From Fluctibacter halophilus (GTDB taxonomy: Bacteria; Pseudomonadota; Gammaproteobacteria; Enterobacterales; Alteromonadaceae): a stretch of DNA of 64,000 nt. The first letter of the stretch is position 1. Each line of letters opens with the position of its first letter. The DNA lies in NCBI RefSeq assembly GCF_020687825.1, contig NZ_JAJEWP010000001.1, forward strand, positions 1,396,998-1,460,997. Reading direction: 5' to 3'. The position numbers and the translations under genes are program-made. The notes beneath the pieces were generated by a model that had not been told where the DNA came from, made no database searches, and saw nothing but the letters and a program-made list of their open reading frames with translations. Of the stretch, positions 56,208 through 63,289 are shown piece after piece.

Positions 56208-58591
56208 TACTGCATCACCGCCGTGTAACGTGGGTAATCTGTCCACACTGTTGTGGTCGGATTGCTGACCGTAATGGTCATTGTGTCCATGTTGCTGCTA
56301 ACAGTGCCGTCATTGACGATAAGGCCAAGCACGTATGTCCCGATAACGTTGGGGGTGATCGTTGGGTTTACCGTTGTTGGATTGGTGATGGTTGCGCTGT
56401 TACCCACTGGGGCTGACACGATTGACCAACTGTAAGTCAGAGGGTCAGTATCTGCGTCGGATGAAGCTGAGCCATCCAGTTGAACCTGAACGTTAACCGT
56501 TGCGTTCTGGTTTGCACCTGCGTTGGCTACCGGCGCCACGTTACCAGGTGTGTTGACGTTGACAGTTCTTGTAACCGTCGTTGCGTTGTTACCCGCCGCG
56601 TCCTGCACGTTGTAGGTGACAGTGTATGTGCCAGCAACTGAGGTGTTAACCACATCGCCACCAACGACGATGTTGGCAGTAATATCACCGTCCGTGTCGT
56701 CCGTCGCTGTCGCGCCTGGGTCTGTGTAGGTTTCGCCCACTGTGAGATTCAGAGGGTTCGCACCAAGCAGAGTGATCACAGGTGCGGTCGTGTCACCCAC
56801 CGCGTTAACATTGACTGTGCGCGTTACTGTGGTGGCATTATTCCCGGCAGCGTCCTGGACATCATAGGTAACGTTGTATGTACCTACTGTGTTTGGATCC
56901 ACAGTGTCACCAGCTACGACAATGTTTGCTGTAATGTCACCATCTGTGTCATCGGTAGCCGTTGCGCCGGGATCAACATAGGGATCACCTACCGTGAGGT
57001 TTAGCGGATTTGCACCTGTCAGCGTAATGACTGGTGGTGTTACGTCGCTACCTATGGCCGCGAAACTGGTGTACATCCGTGAACCAACGGTGTCCAAGTC
57101 TACGTCTGTCTTAAAGTGCAGTCCATCATTCACCCCACCGGTTAAATCGATGTCCCACAGGGATTGACCAATCTCAATGTTGGCGTTTGCCGCGGCTGCT
57201 GCAATCTGAGCGTCACGGATGGGGATCTTGCCTGTTGTGGTGCCGTTGCCGTCATAGTTGGCTGATTGCAGGTTGTTGATTGGGATGATGAAGGTCTTAA
57301 CCCCGAAGTCGGCCATGATGTCGTTGGCGTACTCTTCCATCCGGGCCTGGTATTCCGTTGCGGTTGTGCCTACCGCGTTGTTGGCGTCACGACCACCACC
57401 GTTGTGGAATACCCATTCACAGCCACCTACCAATGCGATACGACGCGCTGCTGATTCGTACAGGTTCAACCCACCAACGCGGGTGGTGTTTGTCTTGCGC
57501 CAGCGGTCAATCTCTGTGCCGCCAAGGGCGCATGGGATGTAGCAAATAGGGATTTCGTTGTTGGCCAACCAGTGATGGCAGAAGCGAAGGATCCAACTAC
57601 CACCGGTTGTCCCATCGTCGCTTACAGCATCGACCTGATTGGTTCCGCTGTCAGATGGGTCAATGAGGACTTTCCAATTGTCATCGTTCCCCAGCATGTA
57701 AGCTCGGATCCCACCGGCACTATCACTGAACACCTGGTTGTTTACACCACGGCCAGACATGTTCGATTGGCCTTCACCAACGATAACCATGCCAACGATC
57801 TGGTCAGACACGCTGCTTGATACAGCAACCTCATTTGAAAAACGGTATGCAACGGTATGAACACCGGTGGCAAGAGTGAAAGTGTCGGTCCATGTACCAC
57901 CTGCCGGTGAAGCAACAGCCGTGACCCATGCGCCACCATCCACTTGTCGCTCAATCGTTGTCGGTGTACCCGTATACGTGCCATCAAGAGTGACTGAAGC
58001 GCCAGCACCGGCGCGTTGCCAGAAACGATACTGTGGCGAGTTGATAATAATCGTGCCGGCGGTTAATGGCGCGATGTCCAGGTTGTCAAACGAATGAAGC
58101 GTCCGGCCTGCCCGAATGCCAAAAACGGTTTGAGTATTGAAAGCCGCTTCTGTGTAGCTGGCTACTACAGACCCGCCTACAGTGACATCGATGTTATCGC
58201 CATCACAGACAGCACCGATCCGGTATGTGGAAGATGCATTGTATGCGGGTATTGTGTACGTACCGGTTAGTTGTGTAGCGCTTCCACCTTGGCGACGGTA
58301 TACACGAATAAGGCCGTCTGAATCCCGCACCAAAACCTGAATGAAATTGTCTTGGTCCTGGTATCGCAAAGCAAGGCCACCAGTACCGGCAGAGTCACCG
58401 CCGTTTGCATTCCAATCAACTTCAATGGATGCGTTTGCACTTCCGAGGTTTTCAGATGCAACGGAACCGCCAGCGGGGATCGTTCCTGTTGCGACAGCCT
58501 GATTTGTGAGTATTTCCCACGTACCAGAAGACGCAACAAGGGGCGACGGTAACGGATCACCATCGGTACCTGTAAAATCAAAGGTCGACAT
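56207..58591 (-). CDS. SGNH/sialate-O-acetylesterase-domain protein with Ig-like and PKD repeats
   Basis: 794 residues from the ATG at 58591. A concanavalin-like N-terminal domain (about 1-175) is followed by a beta segment and an SASA/CE6-type esterase domain (about 265-515) with catalytic Ser276 in GQSNM, Gly-rich block CALGGTEIDRW and Asp489/His492 (NDGLHF). Two near-identical DUF5011 Ig-like repeats (about 516-597 and 600-681) and a PKD domain (about 686-777) complete it. It probably deacetylates surface glycans. There is no signal peptide, so it is likely virion-bound. The position between lysis genes and terminase is unusual. Confidence 0.85.
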   Translation of the reverse strand: MSTFDFTGTDGDPLPSPLVASSGTWEILTNQAVATGTIPAGGSVASENLGSANASIEVDWNANGGDSAGTGGLALRYQDQDNFIQVLVRDSDGLIRVYRRQGGSATQLTGTYTIPAYNASSTYRIGAVCDGDNIDVTVGGSVVASYTEAAFNTQTVFGIRAGRTLHSFDNLDIAPLTAGTIIINSPQYRFWQRAGAGASVTLDGTYTGTPTTIERQVDGGAWVTAVASPAGGTWTDTFTLATGVHTVAYRFSNEVAVSSSVSDQIVGMVIVGEGQSNMSGRGVNNQVFSDSAGGIRAYMLGNDDNWKVLIDPSDSGTNQVDAVSDDGTTGGSWILRFCHHWLANNEIPICYIPCALGGTEIDRWRKTNTTRVGGLNLYESAARRIALVGGCEWVFHNGGGRDANNAVGTTATEYQARMEEYANDIMADFGVKTFIIPINNLQSANYDGNGTTTGKIPIRDAQIAAAAANANIEIGQSLWDIDLTGGVNDGLHFKTDVDLDTVGSRMYTSFAAIGSDVTPPVITLTGANPLNLTVGDPYVDPGATATDDTDGDITANIVVAGDTVDPNTVGTYNVTYDVQDAAGNNATTVTRTVNVNAVGDTTAPVITLLGANPLNLTVGETYTDPGATATDDTDGDITANIVVGGDVVNTSVAGTYTVTYNVQDAAGNNATTVTRTVNVNTPGNVAPVANAGANQNATVNVQVQLDGSASSDADTDPLTYSWSIVSAPVGNSATITNPTTVNPTITPNVIGTYVLGLIVNDGTVSSNMDTMTITVSNPTTTVWTDYPRYTAVMQ

Positions 58592-58800
58592 CAATTAATC
58601 TGCTTTAGGGATTCGCGCCAATCCTGGATAGGCTGGTGCTGGAAAATGAATTGGACTTGGCCGGAGGGGATCCAGTCGTAGTCCTTTAATGTTGGAGCTG
58701 CGTCGTAGACGTGTTCAGCTCCGTTTTTGTCGATGGCGCTATGCGTGGCCCAGGCTGGAATGTTGATCCACAGCTCTGTCACTACGCGATAGCGTTTCAT
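58591..58800 (-). CDS. Hypothetical small phage protein
   Basis: 69 residues (MKRYRVVTELWINIPAWATH..., ending in QHQPIQDWRESLKQIN-type helix). Its stop overlaps the esterase start (TGATG), so the two are coupled. Perhaps a chaperone or accessory to the esterase. Not recognised. Confidence 0.6.
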   Translation of the reverse strand: MKRYRVVTELWINIPAWATHSAIDKNGAEHVYDAAPTLKDYDWIPSGQVQFIFQHQPIQDWRESLKQIN

Positions 58801-58806
58801 CGTTCA

Positions 58807-59079
58807 TTAGTCGGGGATAACGTCACCGGCGCAGGTGATCTTCACTTCAACCTTGTGCTGACTACCGGACAGAACAAAAGCGTTCAGGTTATCGCGGATG
58901 GCCTGCCGGGTGAGTTCGTCATTGGTGGCGCAATACTCGTTGACCGCCATATCTTTCACAGCGCGAACCTGTTCGGTAACTCCGCAGCCACCCAATTGGG
59001 CGCAAACGGTAAAGATCAGGACCACAATGGCACCAATAGAACTACCAGCAATCGTCAGTTTTTGCTTGTTTGATTTCAT
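58807..59079 (-). CDS. Lysis-cassette membrane or lipoprotein-like protein
   Basis: 90 residues. A hydrophobic N-terminal segment (SSIGAIVVLIFTVCAQLGGC) ends at a cysteine in a lipobox-like context, followed by a soluble region with further cysteines. It overlaps the holin-like gene by four bases. A spanin-type role is possible from position, but sequence does not prove it. Confidence 0.55.
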   Translation of the reverse strand: MKSNKQKLTIAGSSIGAIVVLIFTVCAQLGGCGVTEQVRAVKDMAVNEYCATNDELTRQAIRDNLNAFVLSGSQHKVEVKITCAGDVIPD

Positions 59080-59303
59080 TTTTTTTCCACCAAGATTTGA
59101 ATCATTGCTTTCACCTCGTCCAAGGACTTTTCAATGCGCCTGACGTGCTGCTCATATTCGCCTTTGCTCACATAGGTTTCTGCAACGTGCAGTTTGTAAT
59201 CTGAAAGGTCTTTCTTGACGCCGGACAGAAGCCAATTGAACAGTGCGTAGGCACCACCTAAACCACCGGCACCTACAAACGCCGTTACCAATTCACTTTC
59301 CAT
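59076..59303 (-). CDS. Holin-like small membrane protein
   Basis: 75 residues. One hydrophobic segment (residues about 5-25, VTAFVGAGGLGGAYALFNWL) is followed by a charged coiled coil (HVRRIEKSLDEVKAMIQILV). The layout recalls XhlA-like haemolysin/holin partners. It lies nine bases downstream of the endolysin gene. Pore formation is inferred from context only. Confidence 0.6.
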   Translation of the reverse strand: MESELVTAFVGAGGLGGAYALFNWLLSGVKKDLSDYKLHVAETYVSKGEYEQHVRRIEKSLDEVKAMIQILVEKK

Positions 59304-59312
59304 CCTCGCTCC

Positions 59313-59747
59313 TTACCACGTCGGCTTGATTAGCTCGAAGTGGACAAAATCATTGAATTCTTGATCCGCGTTTCTACCGTCGCGGTCCCAGTCCCCACCC
59401 CAGCGGACCAAATGTGAAATTTCACCCTCGTCGTACAGTCTCCGAGCCATCATGATCACTTGACCGGCAAAGCACGCCAGCGCGATCAGGTCGTTCCAAT
59501 CAACGTTACCCAGTTCTATGAAGTAAGGAGCAGCATCGACGGCAAGAGATGGGTATTCGTTGTGCTTTCCATCTGGCCATTTAACGCGGCTCTTGTTTTC
59601 CGCATAGGCTTGGTTTTGCTCTTCTTTGCCACGGTGACCGCACAGAATTGAGTGATCGACCATGCCGATCAGCTCGTTGAATATCAGCTGCAAATCCTCG
59701 TGACAGGTTGCAAGCCGGTCGCGTGATGTTCTGGAATATGAAGGCAT
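59313..59747 (-). CDS. Endolysin, M15-family L,D- or D,D-peptidase
   Basis: 144 residues from the ATG at 59747. SRTSRDRLATCHEDLQLIFN at the N-terminus is typical of M15 endolysins. Zinc ligands are visible as HNEYPSLAVDAAPY (His-x6-Asp... pattern) and the later DFVHFELIKP. It cuts the peptide cross-links of the host wall. A longer frame from a GTG at 59780 would place a terminator hairpin inside the coding sequence. No clear ribosome binding site is seen before either start, which is odd. Confidence 0.85.
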   Translation of the reverse strand: MPSYSRTSRDRLATCHEDLQLIFNELIGMVDHSILCGHRGKEEQNQAYAENKSRVKWPDGKHNEYPSLAVDAAPYFIELGNVDWNDLIALACFAGQVIMMARRLYDEGEISHLVRWGGDWDRDGRNADQEFNDFVHFELIKPTW

Positions 59748-59750
59748 AAG

Positions 59751-59774
59751 AAAAAACCCGGCACTTGGCCGGGT
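59751..59774 (-). terminator. Terminator immediately before the endolysin gene
   Basis: A 7-bp stem (ACCCGGC with GCCGGGT), five-base loop and six T on the minus strand, ending four bases before the endolysin ATG. Late transcripts must read through it to reach all downstream late genes. Confidence 0.85.
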
Positions 59775-59818
59775 CCACACACAGGGAAAGACACAATGAA
59801 CGCCCAGGGAACGGGCAT

Positions 59819-59860
59819 AAAAAAAGCCGCAATTGCTCCGGTGGGAACTTCTGCGACTTT
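59819..59860 (-). terminator. Terminator downstream of the Q-like gene
   Basis: A 9-bp stem (on the minus strand AAAGTCGCA with TGCGGCTTT, including one G-T pair) has a 20-base loop and a T run. It is the first of two terminators between the Q-like gene and the lysis genes. Confidence 0.65.
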
Positions 59861-59865
59861 ACGAA

Positions 59866-59894
59866 ATAATAGGCGATTTTCGGGGGTATTAAAA
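59866..59894 (-). promoter_or_regulatory. Candidate late promoter (PR'-like)
   Basis: TTTTAA (59889-59894) and TATTAT (59866-59871), 17 bp apart, read towards the lysis genes. Transcription would begin near 59859 at the first terminator stem, an arrangement like the lambda late promoter and its terminator. Confidence 0.4.
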
Positions 59895-59918
59895 CCCAAA
59901 ATCTGGTGGGTTCGACGA

Positions 59919-60362
59919 TTATCGCAACATTACTCGCCTTTCTGCCTCATTTAGCCAGTAGCCAGGATGGGCCTCCTTTCGTTCATAGAAGGTTTTAATC
60001 GCGGCTATGCACTCTGGCGGCAACGTGGCTATGAATTCGTCAAGCTCACGCAGGTGTGGTGGTACGAATATTTCTCTGTCAGTGGTGGTGGCCTGTCGCT
60101 TTTCGCTGGCTAGTGCATCGGTGGGTATATCCACACCCTGCAATTTATGCCCCCTGTCTTCCCCGCCACTGGTGTTCTTGGGTTTTCTGCGGTGCTTTTT
60201 TGTCTCAGACAATTTTCGCTGCCTGAATACGTGCATAATGCTGACGTTTCCACCCTCGTAGCAGTGTCGCCAGAAATCCCCCCACTCACGCAGTTCTTTT
60301 TGCGCGGCCGCAATCGTTCGCGGCGCTGACTTGTTCGAGGCGTTGTGCTTCGCTGATGTCAT
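59919..60362 (-). CDS. Q-like late gene regulator (by position)
   Basis: 147 residues. An N-terminal helix with QKELREWGDFWRHCYEGGNV recalls the Q/antiterminator pattern (LREWGxW), followed by a basic linker (KHRRKPKNTSGGEDRGHKLQ) and a C-terminal helical part (FVPPHLRELDEFIATLPPEC). It is the last gene before the lysis cassette and is followed by two terminators and a promoter candidate, exactly where Q lies in lambdoid phages. Sequence alone does not prove it. TTAGGAT precedes the ATG. Confidence 0.6.
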   Translation of the reverse strand: MTSAKHNASNKSAPRTIAAAQKELREWGDFWRHCYEGGNVSIMHVFRQRKLSETKKHRRKPKNTSGGEDRGHKLQGVDIPTDALASEKRQATTTDREIFVPPHLRELDEFIATLPPECIAAIKTFYERKEAHPGYWLNEAERRVMLR

Positions 60363-60528
60363 ATCCTAAGAACTCCAATATTTCGTAAACGGTGGTAAAT
60401 CCTGGCTCAGTCCTGCATGTTTCGTAGTTGTGAAGCGAGTTAACCGCAATGCCGTATTGCTTCGATAGACTCTCTTGTGTGTAACCCCTTTCGAGCCTAG
60501 CCCCACGGATAACTGCCCCACCCTTCAT
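60286..60528 (-). CDS. XRE-type helix-turn-helix protein
   Basis: 80 residues from the ATG at 60528 (overlaps the NinG stop, ATGA). HTH residues AVIRGARLERGYTQESLSKQ and YGIAVNSLHNYETCRTEPGF, then YEILEFLGYDISEAQRLE. It overlaps the Q-like gene by 77 bases at its 3' end. It is probably a small regulator acting on the middle operon. Confidence 0.78.
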   Translation of the reverse strand: MKGGAVIRGARLERGYTQESLSKQYGIAVNSLHNYETCRTEPGFTTVYEILEFLGYDISEAQRLEQVSAANDCGRAKRTA

Positions 60529-61061
60529 GCTGCTTGCCGCCTTTCCAGTTCCCGCCACTTGGCGCGGTAATGTTTTTTCAATTCAATCAGGTCGTCCCGG
60601 CTCCACTTTTTAGCCTCATGGGGACCTTCTAACCATTCGAGCTTGTCCGGGCCTAACTTCTTGGTGAGGTTGATCCGGTATTCAACCAGGTTGCCAGACT
60701 TGTGGTTGTTGCACGGGGCGCACTGTTTGTGGCAGTTTGATTCATCAAAGCGCAGCTCCGGGTGGCTCCCTACTGTCCGGTAGTGCCCTGCGTGGTATTG
60801 GCCAGGGTGGTATCGCCCGCAACTGATACAGGGCTCGTCAGCGTCCCGCAGACGGATGAACTTGTTGAACTCCACCTGCGCATCTTTCATCAACTGACCG
60901 TGGGTTTTAAGCGCCTGCTTACGTTGGCGTATCTCATTGCGTTTGCGCTTCTCTGTGTCCTTCTTGGCGACCGCCAGTGCGCACCGAGGGGAGCAAACCT
61001 TCTGCAAGGTGTTACCCGTGGTGAACCTGCCGCCGCAGGCTTTGCACGTCTTTGGCTTCAC
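60525..61061 (-). CDS. ninG: NinG (Rap) recombination protein
   Basis: 178 residues, the usual NinG length. It has an N-terminal zinc ribbon (CKACGGRFTTGNTLQKVCSP), a coiled basic middle, and an HNH-like C-terminal domain with CISCGRYHPGQYHAGHYRTV and CHKQCAPCNNHKSGN. NinG/Rap resolves branched recombination intermediates in lambda-like phages. It is flanked by NinB upstream and the HTH gene downstream. Confidence 0.92.
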   Translation of the reverse strand: MKPKTCKACGGRFTTGNTLQKVCSPRCALAVAKKDTEKRKRNEIRQRKQALKTHGQLMKDAQVEFNKFIRLRDADEPCISCGRYHPGQYHAGHYRTVGSHPELRFDESNCHKQCAPCNNHKSGNLVEYRINLTKKLGPDKLEWLEGPHEAKKWSRDDLIELKKHYRAKWRELERRQAA

Positions 61062-61345
61062 TGAACCAACTCGTAAGTTTGCTCAAAAATATCCGGCTTG
61101 CACGGGTAGTGCTCACCTTGTACACCCCGGATAATGTAGTCACCAGGTGCAGCATTCATTGTTCCTTCCAAGGTGGAAATTTTGAATACCTTGTTGTCTT
61201 TATCAACGTGTTGCTGATATTCGTCGAAAGAGCTGAACCACTTACTGAATGACGGATGTTTACCGGTGAAATTCAAGACCTCGCATAGGTTGTCACCGGT
61301 ATATTGAATAGCTTCGATTTCAACTGGCTTTTTACGGTATTTCAT
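61058..61345 (-). CDS. Conserved phage protein of the MKYRKKP family
   Basis: 95 residues, from ATG 61345 with a strong GGAGGG site. MKYRKKPVEIEAIQYTGDNL and the C-terminal GDYIIRGVQGEHYPCKPDIF are typical of a widespread phage family of unknown function. The longer frame to 61492 is an overlap with NinB and is unsupported. It overlaps ninG by four bases. Confidence 0.82.
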   Translation of the reverse strand: MKYRKKPVEIEAIQYTGDNLCEVLNFTGKHPSFSKWFSSFDEYQQHVDKDNKVFKISTLEGTMNAAPGDYIIRGVQGEHYPCKPDIFEQTYELVQ

Positions 61346-61451
61346 AGACCCTCCGAGTGGAAAGTAGGCACACCCCACGGGCAGCGAGAAGGCAAATGCC
61401 CTAACCCACCACATAGGCTGCATTGGATTGGTTGGATGGACAGGATGATCA

Positions 61452-61886
61452 TCACGCCACGTCCTTATTTCGCTTGCAGGGCCATGGAACATGGATCCCC
61501 ATACTTTCTCCCATCGCTTTATTGATGATGTCGCAGATAACCACGTAGTCCTTGGTGCTGGCTTTAGTCGTTGATTGCTCTGCGGTGTAGGCGATTTGAG
61601 TTGGTCGCCAAATCAGCTCCTTGACCACTGACCCTGTCCATGGGATCTCAGCCCTACTGGTTACCTCATTCACAAACGATTTGACATCAAAGCCGTTTTC
61701 GTTGGCAGCATCAGCAACCATTTGGCACCACAGGTGTAATGAGTTGTTTTGCAGATCGGAACGCTGCTTTTCATTGTTGACTGTTACCTGCAACCATTTG
61801 TGATGTTCCCACTGAGCGATGATCATTTTGATGAATGCATTCAGTGTTTGCTGGCTATTTAAGGTGTGGACGTCGCGCTTGCTCAT
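61452..61886 (-). CDS. ninB: NinB (Orf) recombination mediator
   Basis: 144 residues. KWLQVTVNNEKQRSDLQNNS followed by LHLWCQMVADAA is the NinB hallmark. Lambda NinB/Orf binds single-strand DNA and substitutes for RecFOR in phage recombination. It overlaps the helicase gene by four bases. Confidence 0.92.
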   Translation of the reverse strand: MSKRDVHTLNSQQTLNAFIKMIIAQWEHHKWLQVTVNNEKQRSDLQNNSLHLWCQMVADAANENGFDVKSFVNEVTSRAEIPWTGSVVKELIWRPTQIAYTAEQSTTKASTKDYVVICDIINKAMGESMGIHVPWPCKRNKDVA

Positions 61887-63289
61887 TTTTTCACATAACT
61901 CTTCGGTTTATTGTTACGGCGCTCCTGCTCATTTTCCATCGCTGCAGCCTCTTGCACGTCCATGCAATAGTACGTCCCGCCACAATCGTCCTCTCGGCGC
62001 TTCATGTAGGATGTGAGTGTGCAGCGGCCGTGCCGAAATTTGGCCGGGATCAACTTGAATACCCCTTTCATGATGGTTTCAGGATCCTTCACTTCCGGGC
62101 ACTCGGTGAACAACACCAGATCACTGTCTGCCTCGATAGCACTTGAACCATACAGATGCTTCATAGCGAGGTGTGCGGCGGTATCCGCTTCCCGATTGGC
62201 CTGGGTAAGTAAAAGGATTGGTACGTTGACTTCTTTGGCCAGCTGCTTGAGACCACGGGTTATTGCGCCTATTGCCAGATCGTCACGCTCGGCTTTTGGT
62301 TTTTGCATCAAACCAAGGTAATCGACTGTGATCAGTCCGTGCTTGCCGTTTCGCTTAATCGCCGCTTTCACACGGCTGGCAATTTGCTGGAGTGCAAGCG
62401 CTGGGGTTTCGTCATAGTAAATCTGGTACCCATTGTTTTTGATGGCGTGTATAACCTGGTTCGCCCTTCCCCATTCCAGATCCGTCAACGCACCGAGTTG
62501 CAGGTTTTTAGGATCAACGCCACCGAGTACCCCAACGTAACGATCCATGATTTCCTGGGCGCTCATTTCCATGCTGAAAAACAGTGTTGGTAAGTGCTGG
62601 GCAATGCACCCATTGATGATTTGAGTGAACAGCGTTTTACCATGAGAGGGACGGCCACCGAGTGTGATCAGCCACCCAGGCTTAAACCCACCAATTTGAT
62701 CATCAAGTGTTTTGATCCCGGTTTTGTATCCGACTGCATCGGGATCGTTTTTGCACCGGGCGTGCATGATGTCGACCCAGTCACCAATCTGTGTGTTGAT
62801 GTGGGTAGGTTCATAGCTTCCGGTGGCTTCCAGCGAGTTGATATTGCGTTCTACAAACTGGGTTACATCGGCAACGCTCTGTCCTTCAAATATCTGCTCG
62901 ACCATTTCCGAGCCTATGCGCTGCACTTCCCGTTCCTGGTATCGCTCAGCGACGATTTCACAGTATGCAAGGACATTTGATGCGCTCGGCGTGTTTTTGG
63001 CCAAGTTACCCAGGTACGCAATACCGCCAACTTCCTCAAGGTCTTCGCCCAGCGCGTCTGATACGGTGATCACGTCTATGTCGTTCATCGCCCCGATGTT
63101 GACCATGACTGTGAAGATCATCCGGTTTGAGGCGTTGTAGAACATTTCAGGGCGGATCATGTCGAACACTTCCCGCACTCGGCGATCAGCGGTGTCCACC
63201 ATCAGGATTGCACCGAGTATGCTTTGCTCTGCCTCCATGCTCTGAGGCGGAACACGCAAGTGTTCTACTGGTTTGGTGTTGGCCATCAT
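61883..63289 (-). CDS. Phage replicative DnaB-like helicase
   Basis: 468 residues from ATG 63289 (ATGA overlap with the O-like stop). The N-terminal DnaB domain (EHLRVPPQSMEAEQSILGAI) is followed by a linker and RecA-like helicase domain with Walker A GGRPSHGKT (residues 211-219) and LITVDYLGLM (Walker B), then TQANREAD. The phage brings its own helicase rather than a DnaC-like loader, so replication starts from the adjacent O-like gene. Confidence 0.95.
   Translation of the reverse strand: MMANTKPVEHLRVPPQSMEAEQSILGAILMVDTADRRVREVFDMIRPEMFYNASNRMIFTVMVNIGAMNDIDVITVSDALGEDLEEVGGIAYLGNLAKNTPSASNVLAYCEIVAERYQEREVQRIGSEMVEQIFEGQSVADVTQFVERNINSLEATGSYEPTHINTQIGDWVDIMHARCKNDPDAVGYKTGIKTLDDQIGGFKPGWLITLGGRPSHGKTLFTQIINGCIAQHLPTLFFSMEMSAQEIMDRYVGVLGGVDPKNLQLGALTDLEWGRANQVIHAIKNNGYQIYYDETPALALQQIASRVKAAIKRNGKHGLITVDYLGLMQKPKAERDDLAIGAITRGLKQLAKEVNVPILLLTQANREADTAAHLAMKHLYGSSAIEADSDLVLFTECPEVKDPETIMKGVFKLIPAKFRHGRCTLTSYMKRREDDCGGTYYCMDVQEAAAMENEQERRNNKPKSYVKK

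Noticed and set aside
56560-57040. Long DNA repeats within the esterase gene as a mobile or recombination repeat
   Set aside because: They encode two consecutive Ig-like DUF5011 domains, so the repetition is explained at protein level.
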